Shown piece after piece: positions 8,947-17,114 of a stretch of 64,000 nucleotides of DNA (positions are counted from its first letter, which is position 1; each line of letters starts with the position of its first letter). The notes below the pieces were generated by a model that was not told the DNA's origin, did not search any database, and saw only the letters and a list, made by a program, of their open reading frames with translations. A program made the position numbers and the translations under genes. Source of the DNA: Castellaniella sp. GTDB taxonomy: Bacteria > Pseudomonadota > Gammaproteobacteria > Burkholderiales > Burkholderiaceae_B. The stretch lies in NCBI RefSeq assembly GCF_004321985.1, contig NZ_SCQN01000046.1, positions 186,001 through 250,000 on the forward strand, written 5' to 3'.

Positions 8947-9255
8947 GGTGCTCGCTCCTGGAAAAGAGGGATGATGGAGTCTGACCGTGCCGCGCAGTCG
9001 CACGGTGGAGCATGGTGAGCTGAAACGTGCAGGCATGAGACGCAACGATGCGCACCCCGCTTGACCTGGTCAGATAGCCACTTCGTTGGAAACCGATTTC
9101 ATCAGATATTACATCAAAAAATCTGTTCATACTTAGTGGTTTATCCCTATTCATGAATCCTCAGATCGAAATTATGCTGCTGGAAATGTAAACGTTTTCT
9201 ATTAAATCCATCCCCCACTTGATTCGATCTCCCTTGCGGCAGGATCTTTTCGGCA
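8947..9255. promoter_or_regulatory. Divergent control region between aldolase-family and CoA-transferase operons
   Basis: This 309-bp stretch has no credible gene. It becomes AT-rich from about 9090 to 9215, as expected for two divergent promoters. It holds two LacI-type palindromes: GAAACCGATTTC at 9089-9100 and the AAACGTTT core at 9190-9197. The latter matches sites found upstream of the island's own LacI-family regulator. I do not assign -35/-10 boxes; candidates are too weak to choose by eye. Confidence 0.55.
9188..9200. promoter_or_regulatory. Putative LacI-family operator (AAACGTTT core)
   Basis: The sequence GTAAACGTTTTCT contains an 8-bp palindrome AAACGTTT centred at 9193/9194, about 60 bp ahead of the CoA-transferase start. 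The same AACGTT-centred core occurs twice upstream of the LacI-family gene (15877-15904). LacI-family repressors bind palindromes with a central CG step, so this is a reasonable target for that regulator. Binding is inferred, not shown. Confidence 0.5.
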
Positions 9256-10509
9256 ATGAATGACGACATGTTGAACGGAATGAAGGTACTCGGACTCTGC
9301 CATTACCTGCAGGGCCCGGCCGCAACCCAGTATCTGGCGGATTTGGGGGCGGATGTCATCAAGATCGAACCCATCGCCGGCGCGCACGAACGCCATTGGG
9401 CTGGGGCAGACTCCTTCATCGATGGCGTCAGCTCGTTCTTTCTGTGTGCGAACCGGAACAAACGCAGCCTGGCTGTCGACTTGAAGACCCCGGAAGGGCG
9501 TGACATCGTCGAGCGCCTGATTGCCCGCAGCGATGCGGTAGTCGAGAATTTCCGTCCCGGTGTGCTGGACCGCCTGGGGTTCGGCTACGAGCGGGCGCGC
9601 GAGATCAACCCGGCCTTGATCTATGCGTCGGCCACCGGGTTTGGCGCTTCGGGGCCGATGCGCGACAGTCCGGGCCAGGACCTGCTGGTTCAGGCCCGAT
9701 GCGGTCTGGTGGCGGGTACCGGTGAACGCTTCACGGCGCCCAAGGCCGTGGGTGCGGCCGTCGTGGACCAGCATGGGGGCGCGCTGCTGGCCATGGCGGT
9801 GGTTGCCGCCTACGTCAGGAAGCTCACCTCCGGGCGCGGGGCCCGCGTGGAATCCAGCCTGTTCAATGCAGGGCTGGATCTCCAGGCCGAAGCGCTTGCC
9901 GCCTATATCAATGCGGGTGTGGAGCGTGATCGCTACCGGCGCCATCCCGATCTGGCCACCTGGTTTCACGAGGCGCCTTATGGGGTGTACCGTACCCGCG
10001 ACGACCGTTTCGTCGTCATCGGCCTGAACGATCCGGTCCTCCTGGCGCAGACCTTGAACAGCAGCCGGCTCATGTCGCTGGCCGAATGCAACCGCTACGA
10101 GGACCGGGATGTCTATGCGGCTGCAGTAGCCGAGGCCGTCCTGGGGTTCGACTTTGGCGACTTTTCAGCTCGCTTCGACCAGTCGGGCCTGTGGTACGCA
10201 CCCGTGCAGGACTACGCCGACCTTCAGGTGGACCCCCAGGCGCTCCACAACGAGGTCTTCGAGACTATCGAAACCGGCGGGCTGCGCTTTACGCTGCTGA
10301 ACGCGGCAGTCCGCTATGATGGCAAAAAATTGCCGACCCGGCGGTTTGCGCTGGCGGCGGGCGCCGACACTCATGCCATTTTGTCTGATCTGGGGATGGA
10401 TGCGGCGCAGATCGACGATCTGGTGGCGCGCCGCGTCGTGGCGGCGCCGCCAGATCCTGCTTCAGATACAGTGCGAACTCGACCCTTCGCGGGAGCCCTG
10501 CATGAGTGA
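9256..10509 (+). CDS. CaiB/BaiF-type (class III) CoA-transferase
   Basis: Class III CoA-transferases move CoA between carboxylic acids and would activate the pathway substrate as a CoA thioester. The 417-aa protein has the family N-terminus VLGLCHYLQGPAATQYLADL with GADVIKIEP, NRNKRSLAVDLKTPEGRD, ENFRPGVLDRLGF, ALIYASATGFG, and AAVVDQHGGALLAM. Asp171 in the last segment fits the catalytic Asp that forms the aspartyl-CoA anhydride. It is the first gene of a plus-strand operon running through SDR, ABC importer and MaoC genes; its last eight bases overlap the SDR start. A LacI-type palindrome lies just upstream. The substrate cannot be assigned. Confidence 0.9.
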   Translation: MNDDMLNGMKVLGLCHYLQGPAATQYLADLGADVIKIEPIAGAHERHWAGADSFIDGVSSFFLCANRNKRSLAVDLKTPEGRDIVERLIARSDAVVENFRPGVLDRLGFGYERAREINPALIYASATGFGASGPMRDSPGQDLLVQARCGLVAGTGERFTAPKAVGAAVVDQHGGALLAMAVVAAYVRKLTSGRGARVESSLFNAGLDLQAEALAAYINAGVERDRYRRHPDLATWFHEAPYGVYRTRDDRFVVIGLNDPVLLAQTLNSSRLMSLAECNRYEDRDVYAAAVAEAVLGFDFGDFSARFDQSGLWYAPVQDYADLQVDPQALHNEVFETIETGGLRFTLLNAAVRYDGKKLPTRRFALAAGADTHAILSDLGMDAAQIDDLVARRVVAAPPDPASDTVRTRPFAGALHE

Positions 10510-11284
10510 CCGCTCTGTCAGCCGGCGGGCTGCCATCGTGACCGGCGGGCGCCGGGGGATCGGCCGCGCCATCGCGTATGCGTTGGCCGAGGGCGGGTTT
10601 GACCTGCTGGTCAACGACATCCGGGAAGACGAACTGGCCGTCGAGACCGTTGCCGGTCTGCAGGCGCGTGGCGCCGAGGTCGAATTCGTCTGCGGCGACA
10701 TCGCGCAGCACGACACACACCAGCGCATTGTCGATGCCGTGTACGACCGGTTTGGTCGTCTGGACGCGCTGGTCAATAACGCTGGTGTCCAGGTGCGCAA
10801 GCGCGGTGACCTGCTCGATGTCACTCCCGAACGTTTCGACGAGGTCCTGAACATCAATCTGCGTGGCACGTTTTTCCTGACTCAGACAGTCGCCCGGCGC
10901 ATGCTGGCAGACGGCTCGGGCGAATCGGGGCGCTCCATCGTGGTGCTGTCGTCCTCGAACGCGCATCTGGTTTCGGCCGAGAAGGGGGAGTACTGCATTT
11001 CGAAGTGCGGCCTCTCGATGATGGCCAAGCTCTTTGCCCTCCGCCTGGCTCGGGCCGGCATCTCGGTGTATGAGATCCAGCCCGGGCTGATCCGCACAGA
11101 CATGACGGCCGAAGTCCGCGAGATGTATGGCGCAATGATCGAACAAGGCCTGTCGCCGGTGCCTCGGTGGGGCGAGCCGGAAGACGTGGCGCGCGCCGTG
11201 GCCACGCTGGTGTCGGGGCTGATCCCGTTTGCGACGGGCAACGCGATCAGCATCGATGGGGGGCTGATGATCCCCCGATTGTAA
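10502..11284 (+). CDS. Short-chain dehydrogenase/reductase, FabG-like
   Basis: This NAD(P)-dependent oxidoreductase of the classical SDR family has 260 aa from the ATG at 10502, which overlaps the CoA-transferase stop by eight bases. It shows the cofactor motif TGGRRGIG (14-21), DI in CGDIAQ, the structural NNAG (92-95), a Ser strand IVVLSSSNAHL, the catalytic YCISK (Tyr164, Lys168) and the post-catalytic IQPGLIRTDM. It ends with the usual GNAISIDGGLMIPRL. In context it probably oxidises a hydroxyacyl-CoA or alcohol made by the hydratases of the island, or reduces a keto group. The alternative is a plain 3-oxoacyl reductase. Confidence 0.9.
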   Translation: MSDRSVSRRAAIVTGGRRGIGRAIAYALAEGGFDLLVNDIREDELAVETVAGLQARGAEVEFVCGDIAQHDTHQRIVDAVYDRFGRLDALVNNAGVQVRKRGDLLDVTPERFDEVLNINLRGTFFLTQTVARRMLADGSGESGRSIVVLSSSNAHLVSAEKGEYCISKCGLSMMAKLFALRLARAGISVYEIQPGLIRTDMTAEVREMYGAMIEQGLSPVPRWGEPEDVARAVATLVSGLIPFATGNAISIDGGLMIPRL

Positions 11285-11380
11285 TCACGACGTTCTGAAG
11301 GAGACATTCACGACGAAAAACCGGTGGTTGCTGTACCCCGATTCATACGAAAAAATCATTCCATCGCGACAGGAGGACTT

Positions 11381-12178
11381 ATGAAAATGTTGAGAAACGT
11401 CTGGCTGGGTGGCTTTCTGGCCGCAGTGATGCTGTTGGTGAGCGCTGCTGCAAGTGCTCAGTCCATCAATGATATTGTCAAGCGCGGGAAGGTGCTGATC
11501 GGCGTCAACAGCGGTGCGCCACCGTTCAGCTTCGTGGATGCGGACGGCAAGGCCAAGGGCCTGGATGTGGATGTGGCCAATCTGTTCGCGCATTACCTGG
11601 GCGTCCCGGCGGTGATCACGACTTATACGACAGCGGCGCGGATTCCCGCACTGGAAGCCGGCAAGGTCGATTTCATGATCGCCACCCTGGGCGCGACACC
11701 AGCGCGTGCGAAGGTGGTGATGTTCACCGGGTCGTATAACGTATTCCCGCTGGTCGTGGCCGGGCACAAGGACGCTCATTTCAAGACCATGGATGATCTG
11801 ATCGGCAAGAAGGTCGCCATTGCCCGAGGAACGCCTCAGGAAGCCGCGCTGATGCGTGTCTCGCCCAAGGGTGTTTCGCTGGCGCCGTTCGATGACGACC
11901 TGACGGCCACCCAGGCGCTGCTCACGAAGCAGGTCGACGCTGTGGCGATCCCCGAGACCATCTACAAGGAAGTCCTGAAGACCCGGCCCAATGCCGATAT
12001 CGCCGTGATGTTCCCGTTCCACAACGACTTCCAGTCGATTGCGGTACGCACGGGGTCCTTCGAACTGCTGCAGTGGCTGAACACGACGCTCTCGTATATC
12101 AAGAACAACGGAGAGCTGGACGCACTTGCCGTGAAGTGGGTTGGTCACCCGATGCCTAAAGACATGCCGGTATTCTGA
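11381..12178 (+). CDS. ABC transporter periplasmic substrate-binding protein (polar amino acid type)
   Basis: The 265-aa protein starts with an obvious Sec signal peptide (residues 1 to about 25: KMLRNVWLGG, a hydrophobic AAVMLLVSAAA core, then SAQ). The mature part is a bacterial extracellular solute-binding family 3 domain: KRGKVLIGVNSGAPPFSFVD, GKAKGLDVDVA, and KVDFMIATLGATPARAKV. A strong AGGAGG site (11371-11376) fixes the start; longer in-frame openings upstream lack it. Two permeases and an ATPase follow directly. Family 3 proteins bind amino acids, opines and related small acids. Because CoA-linked enzymes share this operon, the ligand may be an amino-acid-like or carboxylic compound that feeds them. 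Confidence 0.9.
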   Translation: MKMLRNVWLGGFLAAVMLLVSAAASAQSINDIVKRGKVLIGVNSGAPPFSFVDADGKAKGLDVDVANLFAHYLGVPAVITTYTTAARIPALEAGKVDFMIATLGATPARAKVVMFTGSYNVFPLVVAGHKDAHFKTMDDLIGKKVAIARGTPQEAALMRVSPKGVSLAPFDDDLTATQALLTKQVDAVAIPETIYKEVLKTRPNADIAVMFPFHNDFQSIAVRTGSFELLQWLNTTLSYIKNNGELDALAVKWVGHPMPKDMPVF

Positions 12179-12185
12179 GTGACGT

Positions 12186-12902
12186 ATGGCCTTTGACTTG
12201 CAATTTGCGCCAGTCCTGGATCAGTCGCCTGCACTGATCCAGGCCTTCTGGCTCACCATCAAGCTGTCTTTCGCGGCCATTGTGCTGGGTGGGACCGTCG
12301 GGCTGGTTGCTGCCAGCCTGCGGGTGTTGATGAAGCGGAAGTTCCGGGTGATCGTCGACTTGTATGTCGAGACCATCCGGAACACGCCGTTTCTGGTTCA
12401 GCTCTACATCATCTTCTTTGGCCTGCCGTCCCTCGGCATCCGCATGCCGGCGCTCTACGCCGGGCTGCTGGCCATGGTGATCAACCTCGGCGCCTACAGC
12501 GCCGAAATCTTCCGGGCGGGGGTGGACGCCACGCATCGCTCCCAGATCGAAGCCGGCCTGTCGCTGTCGCTGACGCGCTTCCAGGTCTTCCTGCACATTG
12601 TGCTCAAGCCCGCCGTGGCCAAGGTCTGGCCTTCTCTGGTCAGCCAGTTCATCCTGACCATGCTGACCTCCAGCGTGTGCTCATTCATTTCCGTCCAGGA
12701 ACTCTCCGGCGAATCGGCGACCATCCAGTCCATGACCTTCCGCAGCTTCGAGGTGTACATCATTGCCTCGCTGCTCTACCTGGCGCTCGCCCTGGTGCTG
12801 AAAGCCTTGCTCACACTGCTGGGGCATTATCTGTTTGCGCAACGGCTCCCTCGCCGGCACGGTTGGTGGCGGCGCACCGCCGAAAAGGGGAGCCAGTCAT
12901 GA
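12186..12902 (+). CDS. Amino-acid-type ABC transporter permease (HisM/GlnP family)
   Basis: This inner-membrane permease subunit of 238 aa has several hydrophobic segments. It carries the family motif YVETIRNTPFLVQLYIIFFGLP in the second to third helix region and the EAA-loop sequence EIFRAGVDATHRSQIEAGLSLSLT, which docks the ATPase. It lies seven bases after the binding-protein stop and overlaps the second permease by four bases (ATGA). The importer is therefore a heterodimeric-permease type. The C-terminus ends in a basic tail. Confidence 0.9.
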   Translation: MAFDLQFAPVLDQSPALIQAFWLTIKLSFAAIVLGGTVGLVAASLRVLMKRKFRVIVDLYVETIRNTPFLVQLYIIFFGLPSLGIRMPALYAGLLAMVINLGAYSAEIFRAGVDATHRSQIEAGLSLSLTRFQVFLHIVLKPAVAKVWPSLVSQFILTMLTSSVCSFISVQELSGESATIQSMTFRSFEVYIIASLLYLALALVLKALLTLLGHYLFAQRLPRRHGWWRRTAEKGSQS

Positions 12903-13555
12903 TCCGTCCCTTTGGGTGGACCGAGTTCCTGTTCCTGGTGCAGTCGGCCGGTTGGACGCTGGTTCTGACGCTGGTGGCATCCTTGCTGGGCGGGATACTG
13001 GCGATGGCAGTCGCGATCGCCAGGGTGTCGTCGAATCGGATTCTGCGGGAGTCTTCCCGCGTCTACATTGGGATCATTCAGGGGATCCCGGTCCTGATGG
13101 TTCTTTTCCTGTCGTACTACGGGCTTGCGCAAGCCGGTTTTGATCTGCCGCCTGTAGTGGCTGCCTCCATGGCGCTTTCGATTTACGCGAGCGCCTATCT
13201 GGGCGACATCTGGCGTGGCGCCATTCAGTCCGTCCATGTCCAGCAATGGGAGGCTTCAGCCTCTCTGGCACTGACCCGGGCGCAGCAGTATCGGTACGTG
13301 ATTCTGCCGCAGTCGGTCAAGATCGCGCTGCCGCCCACCGTCGGCTTTCTGGTGCAGCTGGTGAAGAACACCTCGATCGTCTCGATCGTCAGTGTCATCG
13401 AATTGACGCGTGCCGGGCAGCTGGTCAACAACGTGACCTTCGAACCGTTCAAGGTCTTCATCACGGTGGCGCTGATCTATCTGGCCATCTGCTATCCCAT
13501 GTCGCGTTTCAGCCGTTATCTGGAGGGGAAGACCGGTGTCTATCTTGACAGTTGA
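12899..13555 (+). CDS. Amino-acid-type ABC transporter permease (second subunit)
   Basis: The second membrane subunit has 218 aa from the ATG at 12899, which sits in the ATGA overlap with the first permease. It shares the same architecture: hydrophobic helices, SRVYIGIIQGIPVLMVLFLS in place of the NTP motif, and the EAA loop YLGDIWRGAIQSVHVQQWEA. It probably pairs with the upstream permease to form the channel. Its last 20 bases overlap the ATPase gene. Confidence 0.9.
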   Translation: MIRPFGWTEFLFLVQSAGWTLVLTLVASLLGGILAMAVAIARVSSNRILRESSRVYIGIIQGIPVLMVLFLSYYGLAQAGFDLPPVVAASMALSIYASAYLGDIWRGAIQSVHVQQWEASASLALTRAQQYRYVILPQSVKIALPPTVGFLVQLVKNTSIVSIVSVIELTRAGQLVNNVTFEPFKVFITVALIYLAICYPMSRFSRYLEGKTGVYLDS

Positions 13556-14267
13556 AGATGTCCACAAGCGCTTTGGCGACAACGAAGTCCTGAAGGGCGT
13601 TTCGATGAATGTGGAACGCGGTCAGGTGATCGCGCTGCTCGGCCGCAGCGGTTCCGGCAAGAGCACGTTGTTGCGCTGTCTCAATGGGCTCGAAGTCATC
13701 GACAGCGGTCGGATCGAGATTTCCGGGCACACCATGGATTACGAGCCCACAAGGCTGCGCGCCTTGCGCAAGGACGTGGGGATCGTGTTCCAGAGCTACA
13801 ACCTGTTCCCGCACCTGTCAGTGGCCCAGAACATCATGCTCGCGCCCCGGCTGGTGAAGGGTGTGGACGAGAAGAGCAACCGCCAGCTGGCCGAGCAGGT
13901 CCTGGACCGGATCGGGTTGCTGGACAAGATCGACGCCTATCCGGACAAGCTGTCGGGCGGGCAGCAGCAGCGGGTGGCGATTGCGCGCGCCCTGGCGATG
14001 GATCCGCGGGTGATGCTCTTTGACGAGGTGACCTCGGCGCTGGATCCGGAACTGACTGAAGAAGTCCTGGCTGTCATCGAGCAGCTGGCCCGGGACGGTA
14101 TGACGATGCTGCTGGTGACGCACGAGATGAATTTCGCGCGCCGCGTGGCCAGCACGATCATCTTCATGCACGAGGGGAAGATCTGGGAGACGGGCGAACC
14201 AGAGGCGATGTTCGAGCACCCCCGGACAGCGGAATTCAAGTCGTTCACCAGCCGGAACGTCAAATAA
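13536..14267 (+). CDS. Amino-acid-type ABC transporter ATP-binding protein
   Basis: The 243-aa ATPase drives the family 3 importer. Walker A is GRSGSGKST (36-44), the Q-loop is in GIVFQSYNLFPHLSV, the ABC signature is LSGGQQQRVAIARALAM, and Walker B is VMLFDEVTSALDPE, followed by VTHEMNFAR with the switch histidine. It begins with GTG at 13536, preceded by a good GGAGGGG site (13522-13528) inside the permease gene. The N-terminal SILTVEDVHKRFG matches family members such as GlnQ and HisP. Confidence 0.92.
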   Translation: MSILTVEDVHKRFGDNEVLKGVSMNVERGQVIALLGRSGSGKSTLLRCLNGLEVIDSGRIEISGHTMDYEPTRLRALRKDVGIVFQSYNLFPHLSVAQNIMLAPRLVKGVDEKSNRQLAEQVLDRIGLLDKIDAYPDKLSGGQQQRVAIARALAMDPRVMLFDEVTSALDPELTEEVLAVIEQLARDGMTMLLVTHEMNFARRVASTIIFMHEGKIWETGEPEAMFEHPRTAEFKSFTSRNVK

Positions 14268-14288
14268 CGGGATCGAACAGAGGCCAAT

Positions 14289-14741
14289 ATGGACATGGCG
14301 GCTGAAGACGCTTTTTACCTGAAGGTCGGGGATCACGTCCGATTTTCAAAGACGGTTGCGGAGAGCGATGTCTATCTGTTTGCAGGCATCACCGGGGACC
14401 TGGCCCCGGTCCACACCAATCAGCAATACATGAGCCAGTCGTTTTACGGCCAGCGCATCGTCCACGGGGTGCTGGTCATGGGTTTCATGTCCACGACTTC
14501 GAGCATGATGGTGGCCCGGATTTCGGGCGAAGAGGATGGCGAGGTGCCGGTGTCCCTGGGCTACGACCGGGTCAGGTTCGTCAAGGCCGCCCTGATGGGC
14601 GATACGGTGACGGTGGACTACGAAATCACCGAGGTGGATCGGGAGCGCCGGCGCACCATGGCTGCCGTGGTGGCGCGCAATCAGCATGGTGAAACGCTGG
14701 CGGTGGCCCAGCACATCCTGAAGTGGGTCAGGCGGGGCTAG
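14289..14741 (+). CDS. MaoC-like (R)-specific enoyl-CoA hydratase
   Basis: This hot-dog-fold hydratase has 150 aa. The active-site signature FAGITGDLAPVHTN carries the catalytic pair Asp37 and His42, and the following FYGQRIVHGVLVMGF is the usual hydratase 2 motif. (R)-specific hydratases add water to trans-2-enoyl-CoA. Its place at the end of the CoA-transferase/SDR/importer operon suggests that it and the crotonase at 7187-7987 act on intermediates of one pathway, perhaps with different stereochemistry or at different steps. The regulator gene is convergent, 11 bp away. Confidence 0.88.
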   Translation: MDMAAEDAFYLKVGDHVRFSKTVAESDVYLFAGITGDLAPVHTNQQYMSQSFYGQRIVHGVLVMGFMSTTSSMMVARISGEEDGEVPVSLGYDRVRFVKAALMGDTVTVDYEITEVDRERRRTMAAVVARNQHGETLAVAQHILKWVRRG

Positions 14742-14752
14742 TACCCTCGTCG

Positions 14753-15820
14753 TCAGGGCTGCGGCGGCGCCGTGGTGCCCCGAAGAATCAGGTTGGCTTC
14801 CAGTTCGGTGTATTCCACCTGTGGCTTGCCGGAGAGTCGGGCGATGAGGTGGCGGGCCGCCCCTGCCCCCATCGCGATCGCCGGGACCTCGATGGTCGTG
14901 AGCCCCGGGCTCAGGTGGGCGCAGAATTCCAGGTTGTCGAATCCCACCACCGAGAGCTCGTCGGGGATCGCAATGTGCCGACTGGCGCATTCCATGATGA
15001 CGCCAAAGGCGAGCACATCGGACGCACAGAAGATCGCGGTGGGGTGGGGCTGGGTGGTCAGGAGCGAGCGCAGCGCCTCGCGGCCGGCGGCGATGGTGTA
15101 GGGCGCTTCGACCAGATGCCGGTCGGGCAGCGTGAGTCCTTTCTGTTGCAGGGCGGCGCGCACGCCGTTGACGCGATCGCTCGCGCGGTCGTTGTCGTGT
15201 GTGATCCCGGCGATCATGGCGATACGCGTGTGGCCCAGATCCGTCAGATGGTGGATCACCTTCGCCACCACCGCCTCGTTGTCGAAACCGATGCAGGAGC
15301 GGCTGGATCCGCGCTGGTAGACGTAAGTATTGATCGCAGGGATCTTTTGCTCGCGGAGCATCGCTTCCAGGTCAGGATGGTGGTTCCCGCCAATCAGCAC
15401 CAGGCCTTCGACGCCGCGCTCGACCAGGGTCTTGGCCTGTCTCAGTTCCTCTTGGTGGTCGTAGCCCGAGGACGTCACCAGCAGCGAGTATCCGCTTTCG
15501 CTCAGCGTGCGTTGCAGGGCCGCGATCTGGTTGTTGTAGATCGCGTATTCCAGCGTGGGCAGGATGGTGCCGATCAGGCGCGTCCGGCGAGATCGCAGGG
15601 CGCGGGCAGCGCTGTTGGGGACGTAACCCAGCTGGATGGCAACAGCACGTATGGATTCCCGGGTATCGCGCTGGACCTTGTCGGGTTCAGACAGGGCGCG
15701 TGAAGCGGTGGCCACCGAGACGCCTGCTGCGAGCGCGACGTCCTTCAGGGACACCCGGCGGTGGTCGCCGCGCAGCGTGCGGTCCGTAGAAGCTTTTTGA
15801 AGGTGCAGAGATGTCGGCAT
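14753..15820 (-). CDS. LacI-family transcriptional regulator
   Basis: The 355-aa repressor-type protein has an N-terminal LacI helix-turn-helix at about residues 24-45 (SLKDVALAAGVSVATASRAL). The hinge helix is SAARALRS, and a periplasmic-binding-like sensor domain runs from RTRLIGTILPTLEYAIYNNQ to the end. It has a slightly long N-terminal lead of about 20 residues. It is convergent with the MaoC gene and divergent from the taurine-type importer. Two AACGTT palindromes lie in its own upstream region and one lies before the CoA-transferase operon. I infer that it controls the whole island; the inducer is unknown. Confidence 0.92.
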   Translation of the reverse strand: MPTSLHLQKASTDRTLRGDHRRVSLKDVALAAGVSVATASRALSEPDKVQRDTRESIRAVAIQLGYVPNSAARALRSRRTRLIGTILPTLEYAIYNNQIAALQRTLSESGYSLLVTSSGYDHQEELRQAKTLVERGVEGLVLIGGNHHPDLEAMLREQKIPAINTYVYQRGSSRSCIGFDNEAVVAKVIHHLTDLGHTRIAMIAGITHDNDRASDRVNGVRAALQQKGLTLPDRHLVEAPYTIAAGREALRSLLTTQPHPTAIFCASDVLAFGVIMECASRHIAIPDELSVVGFDNLEFCAHLSPGLTTIEVPAIAMGAGAARHLIARLSGKPQVEYTELEANLILRGTTAPPQP

Positions 15821-15876
15821 GGGCCTGACCAGAGTTCCGGAGTACTGCGTTCTGAGGCGTCTATGAGATTCTATAC

Positions 15877-15904
15877 GATAACGTTTTCACGTTAAACGTT
15901 TATA
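15877..15904. promoter_or_regulatory. Pair of putative LacI-family operators
   Basis: Two AACGTT-centred palindromes sit side by side. The first is GATAACGTTTTC (15877-15888, centre 15882/15883). The second contains the perfect 10-bp palindrome TAAACGTTTA (15893-15902, centre 15897/15898). Their centres are 15 bp apart, about one and a half helical turns. They lie 57-84 bp upstream of the LacI-family start on the minus strand and about 145-172 bp upstream of the importer start on the plus strand. This suits autoregulation and control of the divergent operon. Confidence 0.55.
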
Positions 15905-16048
15905 CAAGCTATTGAACATACTGGTGTTTCCCCTTATTTCTGCAAGTGATCATAAGATTTAAGCTGCGTTTAATGTAATCGATTGCTTTTCCGAACCTGG
16001 ATGCTGTCACCAACTGAAGTTCGAATGAACCTGCATAAGGAATGAATC

Positions 16049-17014
16049 ATGAAAACACATGCATTGATAGGGCCGCTGGCTGCCGCGCTCGGCCTGTGTC
16101 TGTCGCTTTCTGTGGTTGGCACAAGCTACGCTGCAAGCCCTGCCGTGCAGGCGGTCGTTGCCAATGTGGGCCTGCTGCCAAACGCGGAAACGGCGGCCAT
16201 TCGCCTGGGCGACAAAAAGGGCTTCTTCAAGGACGCCGGGATCGATCTGAAGATCACGGACACCAGCAGCGGCGCGGCTGCCATCACGGCCCTGATTGCT
16301 GGCCAGTTCGACATTGTATTTGCGAATACGGTGTCGGTCATGCAGGGACGCGACAAGGGGCTTCCGCTGGTGATGATCGATGCAGCGTCCACCTCGACAG
16401 GTGTTCCGGGCAAGGACTTCTCGGCGCTGGTGGTCAGTTCCAAGAACACCATGAAGTCCGCCAAAGAATTGTCAGGAAAGACCATTGCCAGCAACACGGT
16501 CAAGAACATTGGTGAAGTGACTGCCAGGATCTCGGTCCAGAAGGCGGGCGGGGATGGTGCCACCGTCAAGGTCGTGGAAATGCCGTTTTCCAATATGGAG
16601 CAGGCGCTGGAAGAAGGCCAGATCGACGCGGCCTGGATGGTGGAGCCCTTCCATACGACCGCGGTGCAGCATGGCTTGCGCGACATCGCTTCGAACTATG
16701 TGGACACCGCGCCGCACCTGACGGCTGCCGCCTTTGTGTCGACGGATGGCGTCGTCAAGAAAAAGGCCGACATGATCCAGCGGTTCCGCACGGCCATGGC
16801 CAAGACGGCCGAGTATGCCAACTCGCATCCGACGGAAATCCGTGAACTCATCCCGACGTTCACGAAGATCACTCCGGCCATTGCGGAGGCGTTCGTCATT
16901 CCGCGTTACGACGCTGCGGTCAATGTGGCGTCCCTGGAAGCCATGCTGCCGGAGATGCGGCGACTGGACATGATTTCCAAGACCTTCAAGGTGGAGTCCG
17001 TCATCTACAAGTGA
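16049..17014 (+). CDS. ABC transporter substrate-binding protein (NMT1/SsuA-TauA type)
   Basis: The 321-aa periplasmic binding protein has a Sec signal peptide: MKTHALIGPLAAALGLCLSL, then a cleavage region near SYAASPA, about residues 28-30. The mature part follows the SsuA/TauA/ThiY fold: ETAAIRLGDKKGFFKDAGID, DTSSGAAAITALIAGQFDIV, and EQALEEGQIDAAWMVEPFHT. AAGGAA (16037-16042) is a fair ribosome site. Relatives bind sulfonates, nitrate, pyrimidine precursors or aromatic acids. Next to CoA-linked catabolic genes an organic acid is as likely as a sulfonate. Two permeases and an ATPase follow. Confidence 0.9.
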   Translation: MKTHALIGPLAAALGLCLSLSVVGTSYAASPAVQAVVANVGLLPNAETAAIRLGDKKGFFKDAGIDLKITDTSSGAAAITALIAGQFDIVFANTVSVMQGRDKGLPLVMIDAASTSTGVPGKDFSALVVSSKNTMKSAKELSGKTIASNTVKNIGEVTARISVQKAGGDGATVKVVEMPFSNMEQALEEGQIDAAWMVEPFHTTAVQHGLRDIASNYVDTAPHLTAAAFVSTDGVVKKKADMIQRFRTAMAKTAEYANSHPTEIRELIPTFTKITPAIAEAFVIPRYDAAVNVASLEAMLPEMRRLDMISKTFKVESVIYK

Positions 17015-17114
17015 ACCCGACGCCCGGGGGCGAGGTGTCCTCCCCGGGCGTGCGTCGTGCCGTAAGCGCCGGTTGGCGCTGCGGTCGTACTTGAAGCCTC
17101 GTGGAACAGAACCA

